A DNA stretch of 44,166 bases from a virus. Position numbers and translations under genes: made by a program. Within the stretch, counting starts at the first letter, position 1. Each line of letters opens with the position of its first letter. The stretch is taken from IMG/VR virus record IMGVR_UViG_3300047546_000731, positions 1 through 44,166 of that record; one strand, 5' to 3'. Shown here piece after piece: positions 13,577-22,780 of the stretch. Below the pieces are notes generated by a model, which saw only the letters and a list, made by a program, of their open reading frames with translations, did not search any database and had not been told where the DNA came from.

Positions 13577-15946
13577 TTAAAACACCGTGCTCATATAGTT
13601 TGATTCGCAAGAGTACTCTACCTTTGGTGCAACGACACCACCGCTATCTCGGCTGATAACGACTGTGCGGCGCTTCATGTACAAATCATCGTAGTCTGTA
13701 TCTACACCATTGACCATTAACATTCGGCATCTAGCACCAGGCTGGAAACCATCAACATAGTAGAACGAACATACCTTAAGCTGGAAGCGCCTAACCGCTG
13801 CGGCGTCATACACGCGACGCGTCATCTTCAAGATGTCATCCGGATTGACGTACGGAACAAAGATTGGCATTGACGTGACAATACGTCCAAGGTAGTCCGT
13901 AGAGTTAGCATCAAAAATGCTTGCTCGGTTAATCAGCGGGTGTGCAGCAGGTACGCGAGCTGCGTCGTTTTGTGCAGTCGTCGTACCAACACCATTGATA
14001 TAGTTAGTTTCTGGTGGCTGTACATTGATGCTGTAAACCTTTGGTGATTCACCAACGCATATCTTATTTAGCGCTACGTTATGATCTGCTGGGTTTGGCA
14101 CAAACTTCCATATGGTTGCTGCATTGTAAGCGGGTTTTTGTTCCAGTACCCATTTGTAATTAGCTGCATCCCAACGTAATCGATATTCGACAAATTGCTT
14201 CCGTAGTAACATCAAAATCTGTCGAATAATCTTGTCTCCTCGATCGCCAGTCTTTGTCCCATGCCTCCAGCTTTGACCACGGGGAGGGACAGGCACAGTC
14301 GTGTTTATTGCGTCCGCCGGCATATCTACAGTGGGGATAGCATCGTAACCAGCAGCATTGAGCACGTTATTGATTGCCGACGCTACGGTGTTGCCGTCAA
14401 ACGCTGTATGCAAGTATTGGTTTACTTCATTGAAGCGCCCAATCTCACTAGTAAGTTCCCAATCAGCTTCGTACCTGTAAGCAAATGAGTTTGTACCAGC
14501 GTTATCCAAGAACACATCACACGATGATAGACGCGCCCAACCTGTTTGCTGTGTTACCCATGTAGGCGTAACTGCGCCCGGATCATCGCATCGCTCAATC
14601 TTATATGTCGTGTCGCCACGCTCAACGATAGTAATTTCACCTTGCGTAGTATGAGTAGCCTTTAATCGTCCACCACCGTAGGCAAGGTCATCATCAAAAA
14701 ACTCTAGGTGGCTGTAACGATCAATTAGCACAGGAGTCGTTGACCGCAATACCTGTAGCTTGTCCCAGCGTAGATACACGCCATACACCATAGGCGTGTA
14801 AACAGCGTTGCTTGTTGAAAGCATCACCTTGTGGCGGAAGAAACGGTCAGTGCCGATGTCGTATGTGTTTACATCTTTGTCAACCAACGACACACTGGAC
14901 GACGTTGACGTATGAGTTTGATAAGCAGTAGCAACGTGGCTTGCCGGTGATGTAGCAGGTATGTAACCAGGATCGTACGTCTGTGTCAAGAAACGATAAC
15001 CAGAACCACCTTCAGCCGTTGTTTTATAACGAACCCTGTGCAGTGCTACGTGGTATGTCAGGTTACCAAAATCAGGATTAAACCCAAGCTCTAATTTACC
15101 AGCATCAATAACATATGGAACACCAGACGCTGTTCGCAGAGGCACTTGCACAAGCTTGCCTGATATTGCCTTGGAATCCGCTGCTGACTTAAAGCTTTTC
15201 TGAACGGTTGACTTCGTGGTGTGGTTTGTAATCAACACACCAAGTTGCGGTATCGGCAATATTGACAATGTCTGCCATTTGCCGGTCATCTCGGTGATTG
15301 TCCCGATATCGAATGTATCTACAAGTGTAGCTGTTGTATATACACCAGACACTGGTGCGTCGTACCAGTAGATCGAACACTTGCCGGTAAAGTCAACATG
15401 TATACCTAACTTCTCAATCGCAACGAATAGGCAGTTGCGATATCGGTTAGTCATGACCTCACGACTAGCAATCTTCCAGTTGATAACAAACGCCTCATCA
15501 CGATACGTGTCCGCACCAGCAGCAGTTTGTATACCCATGACAATCTTGTCATTAGCATAACCACTGACCGTGTTGTACTGAGGCACATGCACCGCACCTG
15601 ACAGCGCTGGCATTATCTTTGTGCCAAGCGTAGGCGTTTCGCTTGCTAAAAACTTACCATTGAACGCTACGTCACCATCTTGTCCATGCCACATCAATTC
15701 CCAATATGGCTCATCCCTAGTAAGGACAGATTCGTCGTACCAATGCTGTGCATCAGCCCACTGTGCAGTCAAGTAACTTGGCTTAAGCATCATGATGCCA
15801 GTGATTGGCTCCTGCCATGTCCACTCGTCATCATTGGACTTGATGTATTGCGTTATGTTTGTGCCAAACGGAGACTGAGCAAAGCCTGGGCGTTGCGTCA
15901 TCTTGTTCTCTACATCAAACGTGATGCGCCATTGAGGTATAGGCAT
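13577..15946 (-). CDS. Minor tail / tail-tip protein, 789 aa
   Basis: Directly downstream of the tape measure (TAATG overlap), the usual place of distal tail and tail-tip hub proteins. The N-terminus (MPIPQWRITFDVENKMTQRP, then ITQYIKSNDDEWTWQEP) resembles phage proteins that define local tail coordinates, and the middle contains MHR/ITEV-type beta stretches. The section near residues 500-600 (YLHTAFDGNTVASAINNVLN, IIRQILMLLRKQFVEYRLRW) looks like the hub domain. No enzyme motif was seen. Assignment rests on position and size. Confidence 0.6.
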   Translation of the reverse strand: MPIPQWRITFDVENKMTQRPGFAQSPFGTNITQYIKSNDDEWTWQEPITGIMMLKPSYLTAQWADAQHWYDESVLTRDEPYWELMWHGQDGDVAFNGKFLASETPTLGTKIMPALSGAVHVPQYNTVSGYANDKIVMGIQTAAGADTYRDEAFVINWKIASREVMTNRYRNCLFVAIEKLGIHVDFTGKCSIYWYDAPVSGVYTTATLVDTFDIGTITEMTGKWQTLSILPIPQLGVLITNHTTKSTVQKSFKSAADSKAISGKLVQVPLRTASGVPYVIDAGKLELGFNPDFGNLTYHVALHRVRYKTTAEGGSGYRFLTQTYDPGYIPATSPASHVATAYQTHTSTSSSVSLVDKDVNTYDIGTDRFFRHKVMLSTSNAVYTPMVYGVYLRWDKLQVLRSTTPVLIDRYSHLEFFDDDLAYGGGRLKATHTTQGEITIVERGDTTYKIERCDDPGAVTPTWVTQQTGWARLSSCDVFLDNAGTNSFAYRYEADWELTSEIGRFNEVNQYLHTAFDGNTVASAINNVLNAAGYDAIPTVDMPADAINTTVPVPPRGQSWRHGTKTGDRGDKIIRQILMLLRKQFVEYRLRWDAANYKWVLEQKPAYNAATIWKFVPNPADHNVALNKICVGESPKVYSINVQPPETNYINGVGTTTAQNDAARVPAAHPLINRASIFDANSTDYLGRIVTSMPIFVPYVNPDDILKMTRRVYDAAAVRRFQLKVCSFYYVDGFQPGARCRMLMVNGVDTDYDDLYMKRRTVVISRDSGGVVAPKVEYSCESNYMSTVF

Positions 15947-17868
15947 TATGCAAGTCCCGTGTTCATCATGTTGTTTCGCGTAGCCATGTACATCTCAAGT
16001 TCGATTGCTGACACGGCACCAGCACCACGTGGGCCGGCACCGATAATACTTGATGCAAGCATTGTCATTGCAACGGTTGCGTTGTTAAGTGCTTTGGTGT
16101 TTTCGTCAAGTGCTTTACTTGGAAGGTTATCTGGGTTCTCAGAAGTAAGGTAACCTGCTGCACCACCAATCAATGTTCCAGCAATGGTTCCCACAATGTT
16201 TCCTATGCCAGGGAATAATGTACCAATCATATTCCCTAGCATTGCACCACCTGATGCACCAGCAAGTGCATTTTGCATCCGGGTGTTTTCTGCCATTGCT
16301 CTTTGATTGCCAATGTTATTCATCTGTTGATTTGCAAAACTTTGAGATGCAATCATGCCACCTAACATCAAACCACCAGTCAACAAGTGACCAGCCATAT
16401 TGGGATTCATATTAGACATGAAGTTATTGACACCTGCATTCATAGCCGTCATCCTGCCTTGTATGCCAGCCTTTACCTTGTCCATTGGTGTCAACGGAAC
16501 GGTTGGAGTTGGTATAGGCACCCAAGTTTTACTAGCCGCGTCAAACGTGTGACCTGCCAAAAAACTTGGACTCATCGGACTCATTGGGACTTGCCCAGTC
16601 ATCACGTTTAATGGTGGTGTATATCTACCAGCTGGCCCTACGTGTAATCCTTGTACCGTAGTAGCAAGCGTAGTAATGCTTGTTGTGAACTGATCAATAC
16701 TCGATTTAGCGGTCGTAAACGCATTTCTGAGATAGTTGAAAGCGGAAACAAGTAGGATTAATCCTGGCACACCAAGTAAGGCCGTGTTGATTTTCCCTAA
16801 GACTTCAGCAAAGTCTGCGAGCATATTTAAGCCACCAAGAGCAACATTTAAGCCTTTACCACCTGTGCCCATCATCATTGCTTGACCACCCTCAAGCAAT
16901 CTTTGAGTAACCGATTCTAAACTTGTTCTACCAAGAGCTTTGGCTGAACCACCAAACTGACGATTCATTGCATCCAGAACTTCGTTTACACCTGCTGCGC
17001 CACGTCCACTTAAACGCGACTGTAGGAACATAGTTGCTTCTTGCTCGTTTTGGAATGGTCTTCTAGCCATTGCCTCCGCTGTCTGACGTAATGGCATACC
17101 CGAGCGTACAAGTCCAAGCAAAGTGTCTGAGTCTATTGCCCTTGGATTCATTCGCACCTTAGCAATAAACTCAGCTATGTCTCGCAACTCTCCTGCGCCA
17201 CCACCAGTCGCAGAAACAGCATCAGCCAAAGTAGTCAATTGAGGTATTAATTGACTACCAGGTGTGCCCATTGCAAGCATCTTGCGACCAACACCAGAAA
17301 AGTCCTCTACGCCAAAAGGAGTTTCCATTGCCAACTGTTGTAGTTGACTAGTAATCAAAGCGCCTTGCTTTGTATCTCTCAATATGGCGCTGATACCTGA
17401 TTGTATTCCACCAAGGTTTGCCGACATTGTAAAACCAGATACAGTGCCAACAAGTTGCGCTATGTCCTTAATGCCATATATCGCGCTATGAACAGCGCTT
17501 ACTGCATTTAAAATCGGGCTACTGAATCCAATAGCAAAAGAGCTTCCCATCCTCTGACCAGTTTGATTCATAGAGGATGCGTTACCCATTGAAGACCGCA
17601 TTCTTTGTTGTAGGCGATCCATTGATTGCGACTGTTCTTGTTCAGCCGCAGCAAAAGCATTTCTAAAAGCCAGTCTTAAACCACTAGCAAATGCTTCTGT
17701 TTGTTGACGAAATCCAGCTGAGAGATTCTGATTAATTGAAGAGGTCATGCCCGCACCCATGCGGTTAAACGCATTTTGAGCGCGGGACATAGCATTATTC
17801 AAAGAAGCTTCGAACTTCGTAACATCTACGTCAATAAGGATTTTAATGTCGCCGAGTTCTGTTGCCAC
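15946..17868 (-). CDS. Tape measure protein, 640 aa
   Basis: GTG start at 17868 (MATELGDIKILIDVDVTKFE), with GAGG upstream; the frameshifted chaperone reading overlaps its first codons. A helical N-half with NxxMSRAQNAF repeats is followed by the conserved phage tape-measure stretch (LQQLAMETPFGVEDFSGVGR, MLAMGTPGSQLIPQLTTLAD, AVSATGGGAGELRDIAEFI), then hydrophobic segments (LGVPGLILLVSAFNYL and a Gly-rich stretch near 535-575). At about 1.5 angstrom per residue it predicts a tail near 95 nm, an inference. Short for the class. Confidence 0.85.
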   Translation of the reverse strand: MATELGDIKILIDVDVTKFEASLNNAMSRAQNAFNRMGAGMTSSINQNLSAGFRQQTEAFASGLRLAFRNAFAAAEQEQSQSMDRLQQRMRSSMGNASSMNQTGQRMGSSFAIGFSSPILNAVSAVHSAIYGIKDIAQLVGTVSGFTMSANLGGIQSGISAILRDTKQGALITSQLQQLAMETPFGVEDFSGVGRKMLAMGTPGSQLIPQLTTLADAVSATGGGAGELRDIAEFIAKVRMNPRAIDSDTLLGLVRSGMPLRQTAEAMARRPFQNEQEATMFLQSRLSGRGAAGVNEVLDAMNRQFGGSAKALGRTSLESVTQRLLEGGQAMMMGTGGKGLNVALGGLNMLADFAEVLGKINTALLGVPGLILLVSAFNYLRNAFTTAKSSIDQFTTSITTLATTVQGLHVGPAGRYTPPLNVMTGQVPMSPMSPSFLAGHTFDAASKTWVPIPTPTVPLTPMDKVKAGIQGRMTAMNAGVNNFMSNMNPNMAGHLLTGGLMLGGMIASQSFANQQMNNIGNQRAMAENTRMQNALAGASGGAMLGNMIGTLFPGIGNIVGTIAGTLIGGAAGYLTSENPDNLPSKALDENTKALNNATVAMTMLASSIIGAGPRGAGAVSAIELEMYMATRNNMMNTGLA

Positions 17869-18016
17869 TGAATTTTTCCTCTTGTTCTTTTTTCATCCGA
17901 GCGTACTCTTTTTGCTCTATCTGTTCAAGTTCAATCAGATCAAGCAAAGCAAAGTATGGAAGGTCAACCTCTAATGGGTGTCTTCGCCAGTGCTTGGAGC
18001 ACACTCGGACGATGAG
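17843..18016 (-). CDS. Tail assembly chaperone frameshift extension (T-type part)
   Basis: A -1 shift at AAAAAAC continues for 57 codons to TAA at 17843, giving a 188-residue fusion (131 + 57). The added part runs LIVRVCSKHW, HPLEVDLPYFALLDLIELEQ, IEQKEYARMKKEQEEKFSGN: helical and charged, as in T extensions that contact the tape measure. This fills the otherwise empty 17869-17970 gap and overlaps the tape measure start. Read from the sequence; expression is inferred from the family rule. Confidence 0.8.
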   Translation of the reverse strand, partial: LIVRVCSKHWRRHPLEVDLPYFALLDLIELEQIEQKEYARMKKEQEEKFSGNRTRRH

Positions 18017-18408
18017 TTTTTTAGGTCGTTAGGCTTCGACCCACGTACCTGACTCAAACCAGCAAATGCCTCATTAAATGTACGGAAAAGATAATCAAAG
18101 CAGTCCATGTGGTTTTGTGCAATCCACGTATAGAACAATGCGGTTGGCCATTCTTCCGAAGGTAATGGCTTTTCATGGGCAGTAGCCATCGCACAGATAT
18201 CCATAGCCAAAGGAAATGGAATGTCTGGATAACGCTTTATAAGTTCTTGAGCGTCCATACTTGATTGATAGATTTGTGGAACACCAGGTCTTCGCCAAGT
18301 AAGAATAACTTTCTCTTGGTCGTCCTTACCTAACCAATCCGTCACATCCACCTCAACAGCTGGACGCTCATACTTAGGAGCGTTTTGAACAATGTCACCT
18401 AGTTTCAT
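17971..18408 (-). CDS. Tail assembly chaperone, upstream product (G-type), 145 aa
   Basis: Lies between tube protein and tape measure, where siphoviruses encode the paired G/GT chaperones. The protein (MKLGDIVQNAPKYERPAVEV, WPTALFYTWIAQNHMDCFDY) has the helical, acidic look of these chaperones. Near its end, codons AAA AAC (18021-18016) preceded by A form the slippery heptamer AAAAAAC in the right frame. Without slippage translation ends at 17971 after NSSSECAPSTGEDTH. Confidence 0.8.
   Translation of the reverse strand: MKLGDIVQNAPKYERPAVEVDVTDWLGKDDQEKVILTWRRPGVPQIYQSSMDAQELIKRYPDIPFPLAMDICAMATAHEKPLPSEEWPTALFYTWIAQNHMDCFDYLFRTFNEAFAGLSQVRGSKPNDLKNSSSECAPSTGEDTH
18016..18022 (-). promoter_or_regulatory. 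Programmed -1 frameshift site (AAAAAAC)
   Basis: X XXY YYZ heptamer A-AAA-AAC, aligned to zero frame as CTA AAA AAC. Both tRNAs can re-pair after slipping. It is the classic form of the conserved tail-chaperone frameshift in long-tailed phages. Confidence 0.85.
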
Positions 18409-18426
18409 ATAGCCATCTTACTATAC

Positions 18427-18894
18427 TTATGGAGGTGTTATTGCACTTGGCCATCCAGTTGTGTCAGCCATACCGTCAAGCTCAATGTCTTCAATTAGCG
18501 GATTACCTTGGTCAGTACTCATTCGAAAACTTCGAATAACTCCTACAAAGTCCTGATACGTAGCAAGTGCACCATTGTTCTTGATGCGTACATAAGCAAC
18601 GTAACCGACCGGAGAGTACACAGTAAGACCACGAATAGCAGACAAGTTTGATACGTTGTCTGCATTGTAGGTCGTGACCTGACGCAGGCGAACCATCTGC
18701 TGGCGGTTAAAGTAGCGGCGTTTAATACCTGCTGCGCCACCAGCGTTCACACTGTCAAACTCATCAGAGTATTCAACAGATCGTGACACGCCGATGATTG
18801 CAGAGTTTGCCGTAAACGTCGGCGTAGCTGTAGGGGAATAAGGAAGTGCGGATACCCATAACTGGATAGCCATATCCTCCATAATCAATGCCAT
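18427..18894 (-). CDS. Tail tube protein paralogue B, 155 aa
   Basis: Same length and aligned all along with the gene just upstream (18897-19364): both begin MALI-EDM, share SDEFDSVNAGGA-GIKRRYFN, -YNA-NV-NL and MSTDQGNP-IE. Ribosome site AAGGAG. Position next to the chaperone pair makes this a tail tube (major tail protein) paralogue. One copy may build most of the tube and the other a cap, or they may mix. Confidence 0.75.
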   Translation of the reverse strand: MALIMEDMAIQLWVSALPYSPTATPTFTANSAIIGVSRSVEYSDEFDSVNAGGAAGIKRRYFNRQQMVRLRQVTTYNADNVSNLSAIRGLTVYSPVGYVAYVRIKNNGALATYQDFVGVIRSFRMSTDQGNPLIEDIELDGMADTTGWPSAITPP

Positions 18895-18896
18895 CG

Positions 18897-19364
18897 TTAT
18901 GCTCCTTGGTTAACGGTGTAGGAACCCCAGTCAGCCATCAAGTCGATTTCCATCTCCTCGATTTGTGGGTTACCCTGGTCGGTGCTCATAGACATACGAC
19001 GCATAACGCCTTCAAACACGCGTGAAGGTGTCAGCGTAGAATTGTTCTTTACAGTGATCTTAATGTTGTACAGACCAAGCGTGTATGTCGTCAGCGATTT
19101 AGCCTGTGGCAAGTTCAAAACGTTGTTAGCGTTGTACGTGACAACACCACGAATACGAATCATCTGGTTACGGTTGAAATAACGACGCTTGATACCAGTC
19201 GCTCCTCCAGCGTTTACAGAATCAAACTCGTCCGAGATCTCGATTGATCGTGCTACACCGAGGTACGAATACGTTGCTGCGCCTGTCCAGTTTGGTGCAG
19301 TGCCGGGAGTGTATGCATCACCAATCGAAAAGGTGATAGACATATCCTCAAGAATTAGTGCCAT
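18897..19364 (-). CDS. Tail tube protein paralogue A (major tail protein), 155 aa
   Basis: Lies directly after the tail-completion gene and before its paralogue, two bases apart. The shared core (SDEFDSVNAGGATGIKRRYF; MSTDQGNPQIEEMEIDLMAD) and beta-rich make-up fit a siphovirus tube protein. Ribosome site TAGGAG. The tandem copies must come from gene duplication; about half of the positions agree by eye, so it is old. Confidence 0.75.
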   Translation of the reverse strand: MALILEDMSITFSIGDAYTPGTAPNWTGAATYSYLGVARSIEISDEFDSVNAGGATGIKRRYFNRNQMIRIRGVVTYNANNVLNLPQAKSLTTYTLGLYNIKITVKNNSTLTPSRVFEGVMRRMSMSTDQGNPQIEEMEIDLMADWGSYTVNQGA

Positions 19365-19373
19365 CTCTTACTC

Positions 19374-19790
19374 CTATAAGTTACTGACGTATATCCGCCA
19401 GGTTCTACCAACAGTACGCCAATACACTTGGCCGTCACCTAGTTCAATCGTGGAAGGAACTATGGCAGACGAGCGACATATCACGCGATACCCACCGTAC
19501 GTCTCGTTCGCATTAATTAATGCAGTATCTATTACATCCATCGCATTGTACATATTGTCATCATCACGTCCTGCAAATCCCACTACCAGCACGTGAAATT
19601 CAATAAATGCACCTTGCCGATGACCAGCTTCAAGGTCATAACCGCCAATCTCCTCGATGATTACATAAGGACTATTAGCGTCTTGAACAGCCAAGTCCTG
19701 ATAAATTCCGGAGACGTAGTTAAGAACGTTCGTAGCATTTAGTTTGCTATTGATCCACTGTCTCGCTAACCTTGGCTCATATATGCTCAT
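19374..19790 (-). CDS. Tail terminator/completion protein, 138 aa
   Basis: The order gp10-like, this gene, tube protein is standard for tail completion proteins. Sequence features (PYVIIEEIGGYDLEAGHRQG; AFIEFHVLVVGFAGRDDDNM; AMDVIDTALI) fit the DUF3168/gpU-like alpha-beta fold that caps the tail tube at the head end. Overlaps the upstream gene by ATGA. Family call moderate. Confidence 0.65.
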   Translation of the reverse strand: MSIYEPRLARQWINSKLNATNVLNYVSGIYQDLAVQDANSPYVIIEEIGGYDLEAGHRQGAFIEFHVLVVGFAGRDDDNMYNAMDVIDTALINANETYGGYRVICRSSAIVPSTIELGDGQVYWRTVGRTWRIYVSNL

Positions 19791-20167
19791 GGTAGTACCT
19801 GTGCGATGTTGTCGCGCACAATGCGCACAACGTTGTCTTTCTGGTCAACCATTGCTTTAACTAGGAACGGGTTTCCAGCGTAAGCAACAATCGGAGCACG
19901 GTGTCCTTGATGTAGGAATATTGCGTAGTGTACGGTTTGACCAACCCAGTTAACACCTACGGGATCAGCAATAACCTCTGCTTGAAACTTACTGACTTTA
20001 CGACCACGGATACTCTGTAGTAATTCTCCTGTGTCCGTATTTGGTGTTGCATACACCTTAGCGGATGCAGCAACACGTTGTGCAGCTGGACGCAAGCCAG
20101 AAGCAACGCCACTCTTAATGCTGAGTGACACAGAACGGACGTTGCTAGTGACTTGGACGTATTTCAT
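19787..20167 (-). CDS. HK97 gp10-like head-tail joining protein, 126 aa
   Basis: Pattern RPAAQRVAASAKVYATPNTD, TGELLQSIRGRKVSKFQAEV, HYAIFLHQGHRAP, NPFLVKAMVD matches the HK97 gp10 family (A-x-x-x-P-x-D-T-G-x-L-x-x-S-I; Y-A-x-F-x-x-x-G; P-F-L). These proteins link the head completion proteins to the tail. Its partners, the head-tail connectors, lie 5.6 kb upstream, across the inserted fibre block. Confidence 0.8.
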   Translation of the reverse strand: MKYVQVTSNVRSVSLSIKSGVASGLRPAAQRVAASAKVYATPNTDTGELLQSIRGRKVSKFQAEVIADPVGVNWVGQTVHYAIFLHQGHRAPIVAYAGNPFLVKAMVDQKDNVVRIVRDNIAQVLP

Positions 20168-22252
20168 TTATCCGCTACTTAACTGTACAAGGAATGGGCC
20201 GAAGGTAGTTGTAACACCACTCATTGTACGCTCTACAACGATGCGATATGTACCTGCTGTCGTAACTCCTAGTGCCGTCCATGACAGGTTAGGCGACCAT
20301 CGGATTACACCGCCATCAGCGTAAGCAACCGTAGGCGTTACATTGTTGACGACTGCTGTACCCGCTTGGTTTCGTACACGCATTACAAGTGTTGCGCCTG
20401 CAACGGAAACCGATCCACCACTACTATCAATCAACACCATCTCAATGTTAGGCACTGTAGACAGGAACTGGTTGACTTCAGTGATGACACTGTCAATGGC
20501 GTTCTGCTTGATGAGAAATGGGCCTTGTCGAAGCTGTATGCGCGATGTGTCAGCACCGGTAGATACCTTTGTGTCAAGGTAATCACCAAAGGAGTTAGGT
20601 ATCGTGTGGTTAGCCTTTAGTTCGTCCCATACATTTGCTGGAATATTCTGAGCGAGAATCTCTGTATTACCCGCTACATTACGGGTAGCGTTTACTACAC
20701 CACCAAAGTCAGTCTCTGCTAGATAACCAGCAGGGCTTGCACCCCAGACAGCCGAGGCAGTCTGTGCAGATGTCAAGCCACCAGAGGACAGTTTGATTGT
20801 CATCACCGCACCGTTAGTACCAGATGCACCACGCACCACGACAGTGACATCGTCAGCACCAGCAGCCAGTGCAGCATCGGGCAAGTCCAGTCTATACACG
20901 CCCGGCATATTGGTAGCGTCTACCTCCGCAAATCCGCCTGCTGTCCACGCCTGAGCAATGGTACGGGCTACCAGCGGGATAGATACGCTTGCCGTACGTG
21001 TACGGTTGTAGCGAGCTGAGAGACCAGAGGTAGAGGCTGTGAGACCTGTAGCACCCAGATACAGTTCGATGCTTTGTGATGTACTTCCCGGAGCGATTGT
21101 GATGGTAGATGCGTTGCGTTCTGTTGGATTGTAAACGCCAATATTTCCCGGTGTTGCGTACGTTCCCGCGCCGATATCAGGATTAGCACCAGACCACGTC
21201 ACACCATAGATATCGGTAAGTGGTGCGCCGGTTGATGTTCCTGCGTTTGCGTTTGGACTCAGGTAGTAACTTTGTAAGGCAGAGAGGTTTGGTAGACCGA
21301 CTATGCGTGAATAGTTTTGGTCAATGCCAAAGGAACCAGCAGTGGTTGTATTTGCTCCAAATACTGAGATATTAGTACCAGAATTTGCAGACCTAATTTT
21401 ATTGAAATTCTCTGTTAGTACATTTGCTGTTTGTAATATTATACCTGTGGCTCCAGTTCCTATTCCCATAATTAGGGAGTTGTATAAAGTCGATGGAGTT
21501 GCTGTGTTTGATGTATTGAACCAAATACATCGTGTGATTCCGTATATCGTGCAGTTGAAAACATTAACGCCATTACTTGTTGTTACTGCCGCTCCATTCG
21601 CAGTAACCATAACTCCAGCGTAGTTACCAAGTACATGACAATTTCTGATTGCTATCTGAGGATTATAGACAGTGCCAGAGGATGGTAATCCGATTATCAA
21701 TCCAACCTGACACGTGAAATAACTACACTCAATCACAATATTAGTATTTGACGCTGCCGTAGAAATGTAACAAGCGGCGGCGAAACTATCGAAATATGCG
21801 CTATTTACTATAACCATTTTACGAATGGTAACGTTCGTACAACTTTTGATATCAACCAAAGCACCGTCGATAATGTCGTCAGTCTTTAAACCATCAATAT
21901 AGATATTTTCAAGCGTAAAATACGATTTGGTGTTTGAAAAGAAAACTCGGCTTGATGACGGACGAGCATTATCAGTGACAAAGTTTGTCAGCCGTACAAC
22001 ACCCTGTGCAACGCCTGTAAACTGTGCCGCTGTTGGGTCTCCTGAAATCACCAAAGTATTCGATACTGTTGGAGTAATGTTTAAAACAACAGATTCACGA
22101 TAGACACCGGGAGCGATGTAGATGTAGTTTATGCCGGTCGTTAGAACTGCATTGGTTAGGGCATATTGAACGGTCAACCACGCTTGACCAGCCGCTGGAC
22201 CAGTTCCTGTGTTAGCGTTACTTCCGTCTGGTCTTACATAATACGTTGCCAT
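20168..22252 (-). CDS. Beta-helix fibre/spike protein B, 694 aa
   Basis: The N-terminus MATYYVRPDGSNANTGTGPA, GINYIYIAPGVYRESVVLN starts a right-handed parallel beta-helix of the pectate-lyase/DUF1565 type (about residues 1-370, with NCxI/NxxI-type coils such as IRNCHVLGNYAGVMV). A central module (about 377-500, TERNASTITIAPGSTSQSIE...ASAVWGA) is nearly identical to that of protein A. The C-terminal Ig-like part (VSVAGATLVMRVRNQAGTAV; GTYRIVVERTMSGVTTTFGP) resembles baseplate-type beta sandwich modules. Probably a surface spike or fibre. Second copy of a duplicated cassette; no catalytic residues identified. Confidence 0.7.
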   Translation of the reverse strand: MATYYVRPDGSNANTGTGPAAGQAWLTVQYALTNAVLTTGINYIYIAPGVYRESVVLNITPTVSNTLVISGDPTAAQFTGVAQGVVRLTNFVTDNARPSSSRVFFSNTKSYFTLENIYIDGLKTDDIIDGALVDIKSCTNVTIRKMVIVNSAYFDSFAAACYISTAASNTNIVIECSYFTCQVGLIIGLPSSGTVYNPQIAIRNCHVLGNYAGVMVTANGAAVTTSNGVNVFNCTIYGITRCIWFNTSNTATPSTLYNSLIMGIGTGATGIILQTANVLTENFNKIRSANSGTNISVFGANTTTAGSFGIDQNYSRIVGLPNLSALQSYYLSPNANAGTSTGAPLTDIYGVTWSGANPDIGAGTYATPGNIGVYNPTERNASTITIAPGSTSQSIELYLGATGLTASTSGLSARYNRTRTASVSIPLVARTIAQAWTAGGFAEVDATNMPGVYRLDLPDAALAAGADDVTVVVRGASGTNGAVMTIKLSSGGLTSAQTASAVWGASPAGYLAETDFGGVVNATRNVAGNTEILAQNIPANVWDELKANHTIPNSFGDYLDTKVSTGADTSRIQLRQGPFLIKQNAIDSVITEVNQFLSTVPNIEMVLIDSSGGSVSVAGATLVMRVRNQAGTAVVNNVTPTVAYADGGVIRWSPNLSWTALGVTTAGTYRIVVERTMSGVTTTFGPFLVQLSSG

Positions 22253-22479
22253 TATTCAGCTGTCCCTGCTACGATTTCTTGAGCCATAATCACCGCAAAT
22301 TGGTTGCAGTAGTTCTGTTGAAAGAATGAATCTTGTAACGCCCACCAAGTAAAAACGCTGGTTCCATCAGGCCCGAACGTACCGAGCAGGTTGCCTTGGT
22401 CATCATAGATATCACCGAACACAATCCAATCACCGGGGCTGTTTGGATTAGGCTCTAGCCTATAGTTCTGGAGGTTCAT
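22252..22479 (-). CDS. Fibre-cassette small protein B, 75 aa
   Basis: Paralogue of the gene at 24963-25190: both start MNLQN and end FAVIMAQ-IVAGTAE, sharing FGDI-DD-GN-LGTFG-DGTSV--WW. Its stop overlaps the start of the beta-helix gene (TAATG). Possibly a chaperone or attachment adaptor for the fibre, by position. No family recognised. Confidence 0.75.
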   Translation of the reverse strand: MNLQNYRLEPNPNSPGDWIVFGDIYDDQGNLLGTFGPDGTSVFTWWALQDSFFQQNYCNQFAVIMAQEIVAGTAE

Positions 22480-22598
22480 TTGCCCACCTTCAAAGCACTT
22501 GCCTCAACACCTTTGAAAGGCATAGTTAAGAACGCCAGCACACTAGACACCGCAGCAGAGACACCAGCCGCAACAGCCTTAGACCCGTACAGTGCCAT
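22476..22598 (-). CDS. Fibre-cassette micropeptide B with membrane helix, 40 aa
   Basis: ATG 22598, stop TGA 22476, overlapping both neighbours by ATGA. Residues 8-25 (AVAAGVSAAVSSVLAFLT) are hydrophobic. The last 15 residues, MPFKGVEASALKVGK, match those of the 19-aa peptide in the other cassette. Conservation across a duplication together with perfect coupling argues that it is translated. Confidence 0.7.
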   Translation of the reverse strand: MALYGSKAVAAGVSAAVSSVLAFLTMPFKGVEASALKVGK

Positions 22599-22780
22599 CA
22601 CTTCAATACCTTCCTTGCATCAATAGTAAGCATGACCACATCACGTACCTTTTCAAGGTCAGACGTAGACAAGAAGCCAATATGCTCAATGATGTTTTGG
22701 ACAAGCAAAGCTTCTCCAAAAGGTATCTTTACTTCGGGTACGTTAGCGTTCTTCTTTAAGAACTTGCTTATCCAACTCAT
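22598..22780 (-). CDS. Hypothetical small protein, 60 aa
   Basis: Sits between the two duplicated units (ATGA overlaps on both sides). Helical, amphipathic: MSWISKFLKKNANVPEVKIP, FGEALLVQNIIEHIGFLSTS, then a charged tail DLEKVRDVVMLTIDARKVLK. No match recognised and no counterpart in the other unit. Confidence 0.65.
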   Translation of the reverse strand: MSWISKFLKKNANVPEVKIPFGEALLVQNIIEHIGFLSTSDLEKVRDVVMLTIDARKVLK

